Shown here: positions 29,093 through 39,424 of the stretch, piece by piece
How positions within the stretch are numbered: position 1 is the first letter of the stretch
Layout: the number at the start of each line of letters is the position of its first letter
Assembly: GCA_009668205.1 (NCBI GenBank)
Contig: WJYM01000003.1
Span: 310,001-374,000 of the forward strand
DNA from: Enterobacteriaceae bacterium RIT691
GTDB lineage: Bacteria > Pseudomonadota > Gammaproteobacteria > Enterobacterales > Enterobacteriaceae
DNA length: 64,000 nt
Reading direction: 5' to 3'
Made by a program: the position numbers and the translations under genes
The notes under the pieces: generated by a model
Seen by the model: the letters and a program-made list of their open reading frames with translations, nothing else
The model's database searches: none
What the model was told of the DNA's origin: nothing

Positions 29093-30291
29093 GGCGCTTT
29101 AGGGCTTAGCGCCTGGGCCAGCAAGGTGATGGGATGTTCACAGCGCAGGCGGGTGGACATCTCAATTTGCCATTTGCAGGTTTCGCAGTCGGTAATAACC
29201 ATATCGGCACCGCTCTCTTCAATCTGCTGGAAAAGCGGCGCGCCTATCGCCTGGGATGTTGGGTAGTTTTCTGACTTGAAGCCGTAGGTGCCCGCAATCC
29301 CGCAGCACTGGGAGTCCAGCACTATCACTTCCAGCTCCGGGATTTGACGCAGCAGCTCAAGCGTGTAAATGGCCCAGCCCATTTTCTCCATATGACACGG
29401 CGTGTGGTACACCACTTTCAGCGGTAAACGGCGCAGCGGCAGCTGTTTTCCCGCGTCCAGCTGCTTCCACAGCCAGCGGGTGGCAAGCTCAATGTTATCG
29501 CGCAGGTCGTGGTTTTCGACATCCAGCAAATGCGGGTACTCATCGCGTAGGGTGAAGGTGCAGGTGGATGAGGTGGCAATCACCGGCAAACGCTTCTCAA
29601 CGATGGCGGTACGAAGGGATGCCGTGTTGCTTTGTGCCTGCCTGCGGGCTTTGTCGATAAAGCCATTGGCAATCAGCGGCACACCGCAGCACTTCTCTTT
29701 TTCCAGCAGCTGCACGCCGGTACCCAGCGCATTCAGCACGGTAATCATATCCTTGCCGAGCTGCGGGTTGTTGTAGTTGACGTAACAGCCATGGAAGAAC
29801 GCGACCTGATCTTCGTACTGCGCCTGCTGTTTCGCCACGCTGCGATACCAGCGGCGGAAGGTGCCAAAACCGTATTTCGGCAACTGGCGGCGGTGATCGA
29901 TTTTCAGTGCCGTATCCAGCAGGTGGCGCACGGGTTTCAGCCCGGTGGCGGCGTTAATGACCGGCGCGAATGGCGTGGACAGCGTGCCCATGAAATCCGT
30001 GTGGCTGAGAATGGCATCGCGCAGCGTCGGTTTAGTCTGACTGAACTGTGCGCGCGCGCGCTGAATGATGTCGCCAATTTTGACGTCCGAAGGGCAGGCC
30101 ACTTCGCAGCGCTTGCAGTTGATACAGTATTTCAGCGCGTCGTCATACAAGGCACCGTCTTTCAGGCGCAGGCGTTCACCATCGGGACCGGCCTGTTTGG
30201 GCCCGGGATAGCGAGGATTGACACGACTGACCGGGCAGGCGGTGGTGCAGACGGTGCATTTGATGCAGCTTTCAAAGCGAGTCTCGCTCAT
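29089..30291 (-). CDS. glpC: Anaerobic glycerol-3-phosphate dehydrogenase subunit C
   Basis: A 400-residue iron-sulfur subunit that anchors the GlpAB dimer to the membrane and passes electrons to menaquinone. Two ferredoxin motifs are visible ([12 protein letters not shown] near residue 9 and [12 protein letters not shown] near residue 65), followed by two CCG-type motifs (KCCGVPL, QCCGIAG) of the heterodisulfide-reductase type. The ATG at 30291 overlaps the glpB stop as ATGA; the frame is open further upstream within glpB, but that region is not part of the protein. Confidence 0.95.
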   Translation of the reverse strand: MSETRFESCIKCTVCTTACPVSRVNPRYPGPKQAGPDGERLRLKDGALYDDALKYCINCKRCEVACPSDVKIGDIIQRARAQFSQTKPTLRDAILSHTDFMGTLSTPFAPVINAATGLKPVRHLLDTALKIDHRRQLPKYGFGTFRRWYRSVAKQQAQYEDQVAFFHGCYVNYNNPQLGKDMITVLNALGTGVQLLEKEKCCGVPLIANGFIDKARRQAQSNTASLRTAIVEKRLPVIATSSTCTFTLRDEYPHLLDVENHDLRDNIELATRWLWKQLDAGKQLPLRRLPLKVVYHTPCHMEKMGWAIYTLELLRQIPELEVIVLDSQCCGIAGTYGFKSENYPTSQAIGAPLFQQIEESGADMVITDCETCKWQIEMSTRLRCEHPITLLAQALSPKAP

Positions 30292-31529
30292 GACTGGCCT
30301 CCGGCAAGTTTTGCTATCTGGTGAGCCGCATGCAGAGCGGTGATCGCGCTGACGCCGCCACCGCATCCCTGAGCGATGGCATCAAATCCCCCCAGAACGC
30401 CGCCGATGGCAAACAGATTGTCGACGCGTTGCCCGTTACGCTGAGAGCGCAGGGAGGCATCCGTTCTGACGCCAAAACGCTGCCAGGGTTGTGGCGAGAA
30501 AACATCCCGCTGATACCAGCTTTCTCTCGGTGCTGACTGAATCACATCAAGCCCCATGAGCGGCTCGGTCACTCCCGTACGGCTCGCGACCAAACCGTTG
30601 CTGAAAAAACAGCCGCTGGCGAGGACGGCGAATCGGGTGCGCAATGGAACTTCCGCATGATTGCGGGTCATTATGGCGCTGACGTGCTGGCCATCATGGA
30701 TAACGTCGGTCACCGCATCCCCGGCCAGCCAGACACCGTTCTGGCGGACGAATTGCTGCTGTAACGCGGTGTGCAGGCGAATACCCGGTACCGACGGAGG
30801 CAGCGTCGGTAACAGGGAGATCGGGCAGGGAAGGTGTTCGTTTAGCCACTGCCACAGGCTGCTGTCCTGCAGGCCAAAACAGGCCGGCATGATCAGATGT
30901 TCATATCCACGGGCAATCGGCAGCAGTGTGTCCAGCAGCGCAGGCCATTGGCTGTCATCATCCAGCAGGCGAGCGAGGGTAACGGAGCGGAACTCTGAGG
31001 GGTTTTCTCGTAGCACGTCCAGCGCGGGTAAATCGATCTCCAGCGCCTCAGCGTGAATACCCGATTTTTGCAACGAGGCCGCAGCCAGATGGGGCTGGAA
31101 ATCGGCAAAGCCGCAAATCCCGACAACGGCTATTCGCTGGCCTTGCAGAGGGAGCGTGGCCGCTTCAGGCGGGCTGAGCCAGGCCTGACGAAGGGTCCCC
31201 AGCGGCGTGACCCGCCGGTGGTTTTGCTCATAAGAACCCTGCAGGACAATGCCGCATTCGGCCAGCAACTGTTCGGTTTGCCGGGCGTAGGCGATGACGC
31301 GTGTTGTCCCCAGATGACTGTAGGGATGTTCGGGTTCTTGATGGGCAAGCCTGTCCAGCGCTTCAGCGATCCCGAGCTCTGCAGAGAGCAAATCCAACGA
31401 GCCAGAGGAAAAGTGCAGGCCGCTCTGACCGCGGCTGATAATCGCGCAGCGCAATCCACGCCGGGTCAGCGACAGGCCACAGAGTAAACCCGCCAGCCCG
31501 CCGCCAACGATCACCGTATCAAATTTCAT
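30288..31529 (-). CDS. glpB: Anaerobic glycerol-3-phosphate dehydrogenase subunit B
   Basis: A 413-residue flavoprotein subunit of the anaerobic dehydrogenase. The FAD-binding Rossmann motif [14 protein letters not shown] lies at the N terminus, and the C terminus contains [23 protein letters not shown]. The ATG at 31529 gives the expected N terminus and overlaps the end of glpA by 11 bases, as in E. coli where glpA and glpB also overlap. Confidence 0.94.
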   Translation of the reverse strand: MKFDTVIVGGGLAGLLCGLSLTRRGLRCAIISRGQSGLHFSSGSLDLLSAELGIAEALDRLAHQEPEHPYSHLGTTRVIAYARQTEQLLAECGIVLQGSYEQNHRRVTPLGTLRQAWLSPPEAATLPLQGQRIAVVGICGFADFQPHLAAASLQKSGIHAEALEIDLPALDVLRENPSEFRSVTLARLLDDDSQWPALLDTLLPIARGYEHLIMPACFGLQDSSLWQWLNEHLPCPISLLPTLPPSVPGIRLHTALQQQFVRQNGVWLAGDAVTDVIHDGQHVSAIMTRNHAEVPLRTRFAVLASGCFFSNGLVASRTGVTEPLMGLDVIQSAPRESWYQRDVFSPQPWQRFGVRTDASLRSQRNGQRVDNLFAIGGVLGGFDAIAQGCGGGVSAITALHAAHQIAKLAGGQS

Positions 31530-33147
31530 CCTGATCCTCCTTTTCCAGTCCGCACAGGCCTTGCCACACCCAGCGGGTAAACTCGCTTTCGCGTAGCGCA
31601 TCACCCCAGGCAATGGGCTGAATGCCGCGCCAGCGCTCATTTAAAAACGCAGAGAGCTGAGTCAGGGACTGGGTCGGTGTGGTGACCTGATAACGATTAA
31701 GCAGCCCGGCGGCGCGGCAGGCGCACAGTTCTCCCTGACAGGTGCCCATGCCAATACGGGTTCTGCGACGTAAATCGAGAAGCGTCTTCACCCCTAAGTT
31801 TTCGACGGCGTACTGCACTTCCCCGGCGGTGACAGCCTCGCATTCACACACCAGGCTGCGATGCAAACGAGAGTCGCCAAGCCAGGCGGGCGTTCTGTCG
31901 CCGTGGCGATAGACCGCTGAGCCGCGCAGAGGCGCAGGCAGGGAAATCATCTTGTGCAGCGTATTTTCGGTCGTACCCTGAGAGCCCGGAAGCGGGGTGT
32001 CCGCCGTCGTGCAGGGCACGCTGATGTTCAGCTTACGACAGACGGCATCGGTGGCCATTTCGGCCATCAGCCGATAGGTCATCAGCTTGCCGCCGGTGAT
32101 GGTGATAAAGCCTTCCATGCCGTCGCGTTGAGCGTGATCGAGCAGCACAATTCCCCGGCTGACGTTACGCCCACTAGGATCGTCATCGCTGGCGACCAAT
32201 GGGCGCACGCCACAGTAGGCGCGCAGAATACGGGTTCTCGCCATGACTGGGGCCAGCTTTTCCCCTTCGCGCAGCAGGATATCCACTTCATCAGCGGTGA
32301 CCCTGTTGCAGTCGATATCGTTGTAATCGATGTGCGTTGAGGTGGTGCCAATCAGAGATATAGTGTCTCCGGGCACCAGAATGTCGGCATCCGCCGGTTT
32401 GCGGCAGCGATTGATGACGTGCTGATTGATCCGGTTTTCGAAAATGAGCAGCGAGCCTTTTGCCGGAAACATTCTGAGCGTGAGCGCGGCGTATTCAGCG
32501 ATGCGCTGCCCCCAAATGCCGCCCGCGTTGACCACCACTTCGGCATACAGGTTTTCCGTCTGTTTGCTGTTGCGATCCCAGACGGTCACGCCGCAAACCC
32601 GGTCGCCGTGCCGAATCAACCCGGTGACTTCGCAACCCGTACGGGCGAGCGCACCGTGTTCACGCGCATCCAGCATATTGGCCGCCGTGAGGCGAAAAGG
32701 GTCAATGGTGCCGTCGGGGACGCTGACCGCGCCGATAAGCGTTGGGTTGACGGCGGGCTCGAGCGCCAGCGCCTGCTGCGGGGTAAGCGGCTGTGCGGCA
32801 ATGCCCGCGTTGTGGCAGGCCTCGATAAAGGTGTGCTGATAGCTCAGCGAATCTTCCGGCAGCGTGACAAACAGGCCATTGGTGGCTTCGGTGCAGTGAC
32901 GGGCGATGCGTTTGAGGATCGCGTTTTCGGCAATACATTCACGCGCTGATTCAATGTCGGTGACGGCGTAGCGAGCACCGCTGTGCAGCAGGCCGTGATT
33001 GCGTCCGGTGGCACCGGTGGCAATGTCATCGCGCTCAACAAGAATCACCTTCAGACCGCGTAGCGCACAGTCCCGGGCAATCCCTGCACCTGTGGCACCG
33101 CCGCCAATAATGATCACGTCGCCCGAGTGGGCAGAGGCCAATGTCAT
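31519..33147 (-). CDS. glpA: Anaerobic glycerol-3-phosphate dehydrogenase subunit A
   Basis: The 542-residue catalytic subunit, same length as in E. coli, oxidises sn-glycerol 3-phosphate to dihydroxyacetone phosphate under anaerobic conditions. The FAD motif [15 protein letters not shown] is at the N terminus. A C-terminal BFD-like [2Fe-2S] domain has its cysteines in [11 protein letters not shown] and [10 protein letters not shown]. It is first in the glpACB operon and is divergent from glpT. Confidence 0.97.
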   Translation of the reverse strand: MTLASAHSGDVIIIGGGATGAGIARDCALRGLKVILVERDDIATGATGRNHGLLHSGARYAVTDIESARECIAENAILKRIARHCTEATNGLFVTLPEDSLSYQHTFIEACHNAGIAAQPLTPQQALALEPAVNPTLIGAVSVPDGTIDPFRLTAANMLDAREHGALARTGCEVTGLIRHGDRVCGVTVWDRNSKQTENLYAEVVVNAGGIWGQRIAEYAALTLRMFPAKGSLLIFENRINQHVINRCRKPADADILVPGDTISLIGTTSTHIDYNDIDCNRVTADEVDILLREGEKLAPVMARTRILRAYCGVRPLVASDDDPSGRNVSRGIVLLDHAQRDGMEGFITITGGKLMTYRLMAEMATDAVCRKLNISVPCTTADTPLPGSQGTTENTLHKMISLPAPLRGSAVYRHGDRTPAWLGDSRLHRSLVCECEAVTAGEVQYAVENLGVKTLLDLRRRTRIGMGTCQGELCACRAAGLLNRYQVTTPTQSLTQLSAFLNERWRGIQPIAWGDALRESEFTRWVWQGLCGLEKEDQDEI

Positions 33148-33199
33148 TATGTTCCCTCAGTTTTCGTTTTCTTCCATTTAGCCACATATTTACTGTGGT

Positions 33200-33238
33200 T
33201 TGTGTGATATCGAGCATATTCGAGCATTAATCGAAAAT
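33200..33238. promoter_or_regulatory. GlpR-like half-sites between glpA and glpT
   Basis: CGAGCAT occurs at 33211 and 33221 and CGAAAAT at 33232, spaced by 10 and 11 bases. They resemble the CGAACAT half of GlpR operators, and the first has a weak partner on its left across ATAT. GlpR repression of both glp operons is known in E. coli. Confidence 0.4.
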
Positions 33239-33291
33239 GAAACGTGATTTCGTGCTCACAATGGAATGATTGTCATAAATATGTAACATTT

Positions 33292-33307
33292 TGTGCGGTG
33301 TTTCACA
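33292..33307. promoter_or_regulatory. CRP-like site between glpA and glpT
   Basis: TGTGCGGTGTTTCACA matches the CRP consensus TGTGA-N6-TCACA at nine of ten positions. CRP activation of glpTQ and glpACB is known in E. coli. It is 108 bases before the glpT start. Confidence 0.55.
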
Positions 33308-33414
33308 GACCCGTTAACAGCCTTTCCCTACCATCCGCCGCGTAGCATGACTCATTCATATTACTTATGATTTTCAGATAAGACTGTCTGATAACAATGG
33401 CCACGGAGGCTGAT

Positions 33415-34767
33415 ATGCTCAGTATTTTTAAACCCGCCGCCCATAAGGCGAGAGTGCCTGACGCGGAGATCGATCCGCTCTACCGCCGCCTGCGCTGGCA
33501 GATTTTCCTCGGGATCTTTTTTGGTTACGCCGCCTACTATCTGGTGCGTAAAAACTTCGCTTTGGCAATGCCTTACCTTATCGAGCAGGGCTTTTCCCGC
33601 GGGGATTTAGGCTTTGCGCTTTCCGGGATTTCCATCGCCTATGGCTTTTCGAAATTCATTATGGGTTCGGTATCCGATCGCTCGAATCCGCGCATTTTTC
33701 TCCCTGCCGGCCTGATTCTGGCGGCGGCGGTGATGCTGTTCATGGGTTTTGTCCCGTGGGCCACCTCAAGCATTATGATTATGTTTGTGCTGCTGTTTAT
33801 CTGCGGCTGGTTCCAGGGGATGGGGTGGCCGCCGTGCGGACGCACGATGGTGCACTGGTGGTCGCAGAAGGAGCGCGGCGGCATTGTGTCGGTGTGGAAT
33901 TGCGCACATAACGTGGGGGGAGGGATCCCGCCGTTACTGTTCCTGCTGGGGATGGCGTGGTTCAACGACTGGCATGCCGCGCTGTATATGCCTGCGTTTG
34001 GCGCGATCCTGGTGGCGCTGTTTGCTTTCGCGCTGATGCGCGATACGCCACAGTCCTGTGGTCTGCCGTCGATTGAAGAGTACAAAAATGACTATCCGGA
34101 CGACTACAGCGATAAAAATGAAGAAGAGCTGACCGCGAAGCAAATCTTCATGCAGTACGTGCTACCTAACAAGCTGCTGTGGTATATCGCTGTGGCGAAC
34201 GTTTTCGTCTATTTGCTGCGCTACGGCATTCTGGACTGGTCGCCAACCTACCTGAAAGAAGTGAAGCATTTCGCGCTGGATAAATCCTCGTGGGCCTACT
34301 TCTTCTATGAGTATGCGGGAATCCCTGGCACGCTGCTCTGCGGCTGGATGTCAGACAAAGTATTCCGCGGCAACCGTGGGGCGACAGGGGTATTCTTTAT
34401 GATCCTCGTGACTATTGCCACGGTCGTCTACTGGCTGAACCCACCGGGAAATCCGGGTGTGGATATGGCCTGTATGATTGTCATCGGCTTCCTGATTTAC
34501 GGTCCGGTCATGCTGATTGGTCTGCACGCGCTCGAACTGGCACCGAAGAAAGCTGCCGGGACGGCGGCAGGATTTACCGGGCTGTTCGGTTATCTGGGGG
34601 GATCTGTGGCAGCCAGCGCGATTGTCGGCTACACCGTGGATTACTTCGGCTGGGACGGCGGCTTCATTGTGATGATTGGCGGCAGCGTGCTGGCGGTGAT
34701 CCTTCTGGTTATCGTGATGGTGAATGAGAAACGCCATCATGCCGAGGTGCAGCAGAAACGCGGTTAA
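33415..34767 (+). CDS. glpT: sn-Glycerol-3-phosphate:phosphate antiporter GlpT
   Basis: A 450-residue, twelve-helix transporter of the major facilitator superfamily that takes up glycerol 3-phosphate, and fosfomycin, in exchange for phosphate. The substrate-binding arginines known from the E. coli structure lie in conserved segments that are present ([15 protein letters not shown] and LLRYGILDW). The ATG at 33415 has CGGAGG upstream and gives the E. coli N terminus; an in-frame start 18 bases earlier is less likely. The next gene in E. coli is glpQ, which is missing here. Confidence 0.97.
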   Translation: MLSIFKPAAHKARVPDAEIDPLYRRLRWQIFLGIFFGYAAYYLVRKNFALAMPYLIEQGFSRGDLGFALSGISIAYGFSKFIMGSVSDRSNPRIFLPAGLILAAAVMLFMGFVPWATSSIMIMFVLLFICGWFQGMGWPPCGRTMVHWWSQKERGGIVSVWNCAHNVGGGIPPLLFLLGMAWFNDWHAALYMPAFGAILVALFAFALMRDTPQSCGLPSIEEYKNDYPDDYSDKNEEELTAKQIFMQYVLPNKLLWYIAVANVFVYLLRYGILDWSPTYLKEVKHFALDKSSWAYFFYEYAGIPGTLLCGWMSDKVFRGNRGATGVFFMILVTIATVVYWLNPPGNPGVDMACMIVIGFLIYGPVMLIGLHALELAPKKAAGTAAGFTGLFGYLGGSVAASAIVGYTVDYFGWDGGFIVMIGGSVLAVILLVIVMVNEKRHHAEVQQKRG

Positions 34768-34784
34768 CGCTGAAACGTGCAGGT

Positions 34785-34808
34785 AGGTGTCAGCAGATAC
34801 TGGCACCT
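34785..34808. terminator. Hairpin between glpT and the DUF4760 gene
   Basis: AGGTGTCAG and CTGGCACCT form a 9-bp stem (one G-T pair) with a six-base loop in the 42-base gap between convergent genes. No U-run is seen on either side, so it is only a possible terminator. Confidence 0.35.
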
Positions 34809-34809
34809 G

Positions 34810-35325
34810 CTAACGGAATCGCAATGGCAGAGGACTTTTACGCCAGCGAGTTACAAGATATTCATACTCCTGATAATACGTCTCACGCGATTCCTTTTCC
34901 CGAATGGCTTTAATAAACGGCTCAGCGATAAAGTAATTATTGATGATGGAATTATAAAACACCTGTTTTATCATTTTCTCATGATAAATACCGTGGAGGA
35001 TCCCCACCGCAAGGCGTTCATAAAAGTTAAGACAATAAACCAGTTGCTGTCTTTCCTGGCTTTCTTGCGATGTGAGGGCCTGCGGCGGGAATATATAACG
35101 ACGAAACGACTTCCCCGACAAATGAATGGCACGCAGCGTATGCAGGCCATCGATGTAACGCTTGTCAAAACGGCTTTCGTAGAGGAATGTGGCTGTTTGC
35201 GCTTTACGCGCGATTCGCTGGTGTCTGTCGATGGCTGCGCAGGCGATAATAAGGCTGAGCAGCATCGCTGCGGCGGTGGTGACTTGTGAAAAGGTATTCA
35301 GTATCGTGAGTTGATTAACATCCAT
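34810..35325 (-). CDS. DUF4760 family membrane protein
   Basis: A 171-residue protein with one N-terminal hydrophobic helix (about residues 14-33) followed by a soluble, basic, mostly helical part. The LNFYERLAVGILHGIYHEKMIKQ segment at about residues 100-122 is typical of DUF4760 proteins. The function of the family is unknown. It occupies the place where E. coli has glpQ and inaA. A ten-codon ORF with a strong ribosome site lies in its leader. The call rests on recognition of the family pattern from memory. Confidence 0.7.
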   Translation of the reverse strand: MDVNQLTILNTFSQVTTAAAMLLSLIIACAAIDRHQRIARKAQTATFLYESRFDKRYIDGLHTLRAIHLSGKSFRRYIFPPQALTSQESQERQQLVYCLNFYERLAVGILHGIYHEKMIKQVFYNSIINNYFIAEPFIKAIREKESRETYYQEYEYLVTRWRKSPLPLRFR

Positions 35326-35352
35326 GTTTGATATCTTCCCTGAATAATAGAA

Positions 35353-35385
35353 TCAGAAACCTTCGTATTCATCATGTATAGACAT
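35353..35385 (-). CDS. Ten-codon ORF in the leader of the DUF4760 gene
   Basis: The ORF reads MSIHDEYEGF and then TGA. A strong ribosome site, AGGAG, lies seven bases before its ATG. It ends 27 bases before the DUF4760 start. It could be a leader peptide or a very small protein; I do not recognise it, and a chance ORF cannot be excluded. Confidence 0.3.
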   Translation of the reverse strand: MSIHDEYEGF

Positions 35386-35503
35386 TGTTTTCTCCTGAGA
35401 AATAATGACTGTTGGCGCAGAATAGAGTGAGCAGAGGGGAGTATCAAGTGTTAAACAGGAAGAAATGAAGCGAGATATAAAGTTTGCAGCGAGGCTTCAG
35501 GGA

Positions 35504-35534
35504 AAATGTAATATCCGGGCCGGATATTACATTT
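35504..35534 (-). terminator. Terminator of the nrdAB-yfaE operon
   Basis: A perfect inverted repeat of 15 bases on each side of a single central base (35504-35518 and 35520-35534) covers the yfaE stop codon. On the minus strand it is followed by TTCCC after its own T-rich arm. It is most likely the operon terminator, with a hairpin loop formed by opening the central GC pairs. Confidence 0.6.
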
Positions 35535-35781
35535 CGATTTCGATATCGCCGTTGGCTTTGCAGCAACAGGGCAGAATGTCACCCTGAGACACAAACGCCA
35601 GCGGCTCTGTCAGCCAGTCAACCTGGCCGGAAATCAGCCTGCAGCGGCAGGAGCCGCAGTAGCCTTCACGGCATTGATACTCCACCGCGACGTTATGCGA
35701 CTCCAGGGCAACCAGCAAAGAGGGGTGTTCTTCCTGGCACACGACCTGTGTGCCAGTGATACGAAGGGTAACGCGACTCAT
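35527..35781 (-). CDS. yfaE: [2Fe-2S] ferredoxin YfaE
   Basis: An 84-residue plant-type ferredoxin. The cluster ligands are visible as CxxxxCxxC (Cys37, Cys42, Cys45) and one of Cys72-74 near the end. In E. coli YfaE maintains the diiron-tyrosyl radical cofactor of NrdB. The ATG shares one base with the nrdB stop, so the two are translationally coupled. Confidence 0.96.
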   Translation of the reverse strand: MSRVTLRITGTQVVCQEEHPSLLVALESHNVAVEYQCREGYCGSCRCRLISGQVDWLTEPLAFVSQGDILPCCCKANGDIEIEM

Positions 35782-36911
35782 CAGAGCTGGAAGTTGCTCA
35801 GGTCGTCAGCGTCGATTTCAGCATCGATCTGCCCAACCAGATAAGAGCTGACTTCCACTTCCTGCGGTGCCACCTGAACGTTGTCAGACACCAGCCAGGT
35901 GTTGATCCATGGGATTGGGTTCGAGCGCGTCTGGAACGGAAGGTCAAGACCGACAGCCTGCATGCGGATATTGGTGATGTACTCGATGTACTGACACAGA
36001 ATGTCTTTGTTCAGGCCAATCATCGAACCATCACGGAACAGATATTCTGCCCACTCTTTTTCCTGAACGGCGGCCTGCACGAACAGGTCATAGCACTCTT
36101 GTTTGCACTCTTCGGCAATCACGGCCATTTCCGGGTCGTCCTGGCCTGAACGCAGCAGGTTCAGCATGTGCTGAGTACCGGTCAGATGCAGCGCTTCATC
36201 ACGGGCGATCAGACGGATGATTTTGGCGTTGCCTTCCATCAGTTTGCGTTCTGCAAAGGCAAAGGAGCAGGCGAAACTGACGTAGAAACGGATAGCTTCC
36301 AGCGCGTTCACGCTCATCAGGCACAGATACAGCTTCTTCTTCAGCTCATGCAGGTTCACGACGACGGTTTTACCGTTCACGGAATGGCTGCCTTCACCCA
36401 GCAGATGCCAGTAGCTGGTCAGTTCGATCAGCGAGTCGTAGTAGTGGGAAATCCCCTCAGCACGCTTCTGAATCTGCTCATTCGTCACGATATCGTCAAA
36501 AACGGTCGCCGGATCGTTAACGATGTTACGGATGATGTGGGTGTAAGAGCGTGAGTGGATAGTCTCAGAAAATGCCCATGTTTCAACCCAGGTTTCCAGT
36601 TCCGGAATGGAGATCAGCGGCAGCAGTGCCACGTTCGGGCTACGACCCTGGATGGAGTCCAACAGCGTCTGATACTTCAGGTTGCTGATGAAAATGTGCT
36701 TTTCATGATCAGGCAGTGCCTGATAGTCAATACGGTCACGGGAAACGTCGACCTCTTCCGGACGCCAGAAGAAGGAGAGTTGCTTTTCAATCAGCTTTTC
36801 GAAGATGTCATATTTTTGCTGATCGTAGCGCGCCACGTTGACTGGCTGGCCGAAAAACATCGGCTCAAGGAGCTGGTTATTCTTCGTCTGTGAAAAAGTG
36901 GTGTAAGCCAT
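35781..36911 (-). CDS. nrdB: Class Ia ribonucleotide reductase small subunit NrdB
   Basis: The 376-residue beta subunit carries the diiron centre and the stable tyrosyl radical. Counting the initiator methionine, Asp85, Glu116, His119 (SETIHS) and the radical Tyr123 (RSYTHI) are in place, as are the later ligands in ERKLMEGN and ARDEALH. The C-terminal tail, which docks on NrdA, is acidic and ends in LSNFQL. I chose the ATG at 36911; the frame is open into the upstream REP region but that part is not protein-like. Confidence 0.97.
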   Translation of the reverse strand: MAYTTFSQTKNNQLLEPMFFGQPVNVARYDQQKYDIFEKLIEKQLSFFWRPEEVDVSRDRIDYQALPDHEKHIFISNLKYQTLLDSIQGRSPNVALLPLISIPELETWVETWAFSETIHSRSYTHIIRNIVNDPATVFDDIVTNEQIQKRAEGISHYYDSLIELTSYWHLLGEGSHSVNGKTVVVNLHELKKKLYLCLMSVNALEAIRFYVSFACSFAFAERKLMEGNAKIIRLIARDEALHLTGTQHMLNLLRSGQDDPEMAVIAEECKQECYDLFVQAAVQEKEWAEYLFRDGSMIGLNKDILCQYIEYITNIRMQAVGLDLPFQTRSNPIPWINTWLVSDNVQVAPQEVEVSSYLVGQIDAEIDADDLSNFQL

Positions 36912-36938
36912 TGAAGAGAGTCCTGTTGGGATTGTATT

Positions 36939-37004
36939 GCCCGGCGGCACTACGTTGGCCGGGCCTACAAAAACGTAGGCCGGGTAAGCATCGCGCCACC
37001 CGGC
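36939..37004. repeat. REP/BIME element between nrdA and nrdB
   Basis: Two inverted REP-type units face each other: 36939-36969 begins GCCCGGCGGC and ends in GGGCCTACA; 36975-37004 begins GTAGGCCGGG and ends in ACCCGGC. The pair forms a long imperfect stem in the 100-base gap inside the nrdAB operon. REP pairs in such places can stabilise the upstream message or alter relative expression. Confidence 0.85.
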
Positions 37005-37011
37005 AAATGTC

Positions 37012-39297
37012 TTAGATCTTACATGCGCCGCTTTCGCAACCGTCGTCCTGAATGGATGGCGCCAGATCGTCCTGGGCATCTTCTGCGCCATCACGGGTGT
37101 TGTGATAGTACAGGGTTTTCACGCCAAATTTATAGGCATTAAGCAGGTCTTTGAGCAGCTGCTGCATCGGCACTTTACCGGACGGGAAACGCGTCGGGTC
37201 ATAGTTGGTGTTCGCCGAAATCGACTGGTCGATGAATTTCTGCATGATGCCAACCAGCTGGAGATAGCCGTCGTTGTTTGGCATTTCCCACAGCAGTTCG
37301 TAGGCATTTTGCAGGTTTTCGTAATCCGGCACCACCTGGCGCAGGATACCATCTTTCGATGCTTTGATGCTGACGTGGCCGCGCGGTGGCTCAATGCCGT
37401 TAGTGGCGTTAGAGATCTGCGAAGAGGTCTCAGACGGCATCAACGCGGAGAGCGTGGAGTTACGCAGACCGTGCGCTTTGATTGACTCACGCAGCGCTTC
37501 CCAGTCGTAGTGCAGCTGTTCGTTGACAATCGCGTCCAGATCTTTCTTGTACGTGTCGATTGGCAGAACGCCTTTCGCGTAAGTGGTTTCGTTGAACCAC
37601 GGGCACGCGCCTTGCTCTTTCGCCAGTTCGTTAGAGGCTTTCAGCAGGTAGTACTGAATGGCTTCGAACGTTTTGTGGGTCAGGTTGTTGCCGCTGCCAT
37701 CGGAGTAGCGTTTGCCGTGTTTCGCCAGATAGTAAGCGAAGTTAATCACGCCAATGCCCAGGGTACGACGTCCCATTGCACCGCGTTTGGCGGCCAGGAT
37801 TGGGTAATCCTGATAATCGAGCAGAGCATCGAGTGCGCGCACGGCCAGAACCGCCAGCTCTTCCAGATCGTCGAGGCTGTCAATGGCACCGAGGTTAAAG
37901 GCAGACAGTGTGCACAGGGCAATTTCACCGTTCTCGTCGTTCACGTCGTTCAGCGGTTTGGTCGGCAGAGCGATTTCCAGGCACAGGTTAGACTGACGCA
38001 CTGGCGCAACAACCGGGTCAAACGGGCTGTGGGTGTTGCAGTGATCGACGTTCTGAATGTAGATACGACCGGTAGACGCGCGCTCCTGCATCACCAGCGA
38101 GAACAGCTCCGCCGCTTTCACACGCTGTTTGCGGATTTTGTCGTCTTTCTCATATTTCACGTACAGGCGTTCGAACTCGTCCTGATCGGCGAAGAACGCG
38201 TCATACAGGCCCGGAACATCGGACGGGCTGAACAGGCTGATATCTTCGCCTTTCAGCAGACGGGTGTACATCAGTTTGTTGATTTGTACGCCGTAGTCCA
38301 TGTGACGCACGCGGTTCGCTTCGGTACCGCGGTTGTTTTTCAGCACCAGCAGGCTTTCCACTTCCAGATGCCACATTGGGTAGAAGAGGGTTGCCGCACC
38401 GCCGCGAACGCCGCCCTGAGAGCAGGATTTCACGGCGGTCTGGAAGTGCTTGTAGAACGGAATACAGCCGGTGTGGAACGCTTCACCGCCACGAATTGGG
38501 CTACCCAGCGCACGAATGCGACCGGCGTTGATGCCGATACCGGCACGCTGAGAAACGTATTTCACGATAGCGCTGGAGGTGGCGTTGATGGAATCCAGGC
38601 TGTCACCGCACTCGATCAGGACGCAGGAGCTGAACTGACGGGTCGGGGTACGCACGCCGGACATGATCGGCGTTGGCAGTGAAATCTTGAAGGTGGAAAC
38701 GGCATCGTAGAAGCGCTTCACATAGTCCAGACGGGTTTCACGCGGGTAGTTCGAGAACAGGCACGCGGCAACCAGAATGTACAGGAACTGGGCGCTTTCG
38801 TAGATCTCGCCGGTCACGCGGTTCTGAACCAGGTATTTCCCTTCGAGCTGTTTTACGGCCGCGTAGGAGAAGTGCATATCGCGCCAGTGGTCGATAAAAC
38901 CGTCCATCTGCTTGAACTCTTCTTCCGTGTAGTCTTCAAGCAGATGACTGTCGTATTTGCCCAGCTCAACCATGTTGACAACGTGGTTGTAGAGCGCAGG
39001 CGGTTCGAACTGGCCATAGGCTTTCTTACGTAAATGGAAAATCGCCAGGCGAGCGGCCAGGTACTGGTAATCCGGCGCATCACGGGAGATAAGATCCGCA
39101 GCGGCCTTGATGATAGTCTCATGAATGTCTGCGGTTTTAATTCCGTCGTAGAACTGGATGTGGGAGCGCAGTTCTACCTGGGAAATAGAAACGTTGTTCA
39201 GCCCTTCCGCAGCCCAATCCAGCACGCGATGAATCTTATCGAGATTGATTTTCTCAGTCCCGCCATCACGCTTAGTCACCATCAGACCTTGAGTCAT
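37012..39297 (-). CDS. nrdA: Class Ia ribonucleotide reductase large subunit NrdA
   Basis: The 761-residue catalytic alpha subunit reduces ribonucleoside diphosphates. An N-terminal ATP-cone domain (about residues 5-95, [16 protein letters not shown]) senses ATP/dATP. The active-site cysteines lie in SSCVLIE (225), [10 protein letters not shown] (439) and [10 protein letters not shown] (462), and the redox tail ends in CESGACKI. The ATG at 39297 gives the E. coli length. nrdA is first in the nrdA-nrdB-yfaE operon. Confidence 0.98.
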   Translation of the reverse strand: MTQGLMVTKRDGGTEKINLDKIHRVLDWAAEGLNNVSISQVELRSHIQFYDGIKTADIHETIIKAAADLISRDAPDYQYLAARLAIFHLRKKAYGQFEPPALYNHVVNMVELGKYDSHLLEDYTEEEFKQMDGFIDHWRDMHFSYAAVKQLEGKYLVQNRVTGEIYESAQFLYILVAACLFSNYPRETRLDYVKRFYDAVSTFKISLPTPIMSGVRTPTRQFSSCVLIECGDSLDSINATSSAIVKYVSQRAGIGINAGRIRALGSPIRGGEAFHTGCIPFYKHFQTAVKSCSQGGVRGGAATLFYPMWHLEVESLLVLKNNRGTEANRVRHMDYGVQINKLMYTRLLKGEDISLFSPSDVPGLYDAFFADQDEFERLYVKYEKDDKIRKQRVKAAELFSLVMQERASTGRIYIQNVDHCNTHSPFDPVVAPVRQSNLCLEIALPTKPLNDVNDENGEIALCTLSAFNLGAIDSLDDLEELAVLAVRALDALLDYQDYPILAAKRGAMGRRTLGIGVINFAYYLAKHGKRYSDGSGNNLTHKTFEAIQYYLLKASNELAKEQGACPWFNETTYAKGVLPIDTYKKDLDAIVNEQLHYDWEALRESIKAHGLRNSTLSALMPSETSSQISNATNGIEPPRGHVSIKASKDGILRQVVPDYENLQNAYELLWEMPNNDGYLQLVGIMQKFIDQSISANTNYDPTRFPSGKVPMQQLLKDLLNAYKFGVKTLYYHNTRDGAEDAQDDLAPSIQDDGCESGACKI

Positions 39298-39337
39298 GTG
39301 CTTTTTACCTGTCCGTGAAAAGAAAAATATCCCCCGC

Positions 39338-39346
39338 TTATCCACA
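39338..39346 (+). promoter_or_regulatory. DnaA box upstream of nrdA
   Basis: TTATCCACA, a perfect DnaA box, 41 bases upstream of the nrdA start. The E. coli nrdAB promoter has two DnaA boxes that tie expression to replication initiation. Confidence 0.7.
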
Positions 39347-39367
39347 GAACGTCGCTGTGACTAACTC

Positions 39368-39376
39368 TGTGGATAA
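39368..39376 (-). promoter_or_regulatory. Second DnaA box upstream of nrdA
   Basis: TGTGGATAA, a perfect DnaA box on the opposite strand, 21 bases beyond the first and directly against the first NrdR-like box. Confidence 0.7.
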
Positions 39377-39424
39377 ATACTATATGTAGGGGGTGAGTGT
39401 TAAAATGAACGCTATATGGTGAGT
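39377..39424 (-). promoter_or_regulatory. Tandem NrdR-like boxes upstream of nrdA
   Basis: The 16-base segments at 39377-39392 and 39409-39424 each match about 12 of 16 positions of the NrdR palindrome ACACWATATATWGTGT, sharing the core CTATATG. They are separated by 16 bases, the spacing known for NrdR box pairs. NrdR represses nrd operons when bound to ATP/dATP. Confidence 0.55.

Noticed and set aside
33243-33260. CGTGA...TCACA between glpA and glpT as a second CRP site
   Set aside because: The half-sites are eight bases apart instead of six, so it does not fit CRP.
36939-37004. The paired repeat as a CRISPR fragment or IS end
   Set aside because: The sequence is a REP pair; a second element of the same family is at 60274-60363, and there are no regular spacers or transposase genes.
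37510-38682. A 390-codon open frame opposite nrdA
   Set aside because: Same reasoning: nrdA is certain, and the antisense frame resembles no protein.
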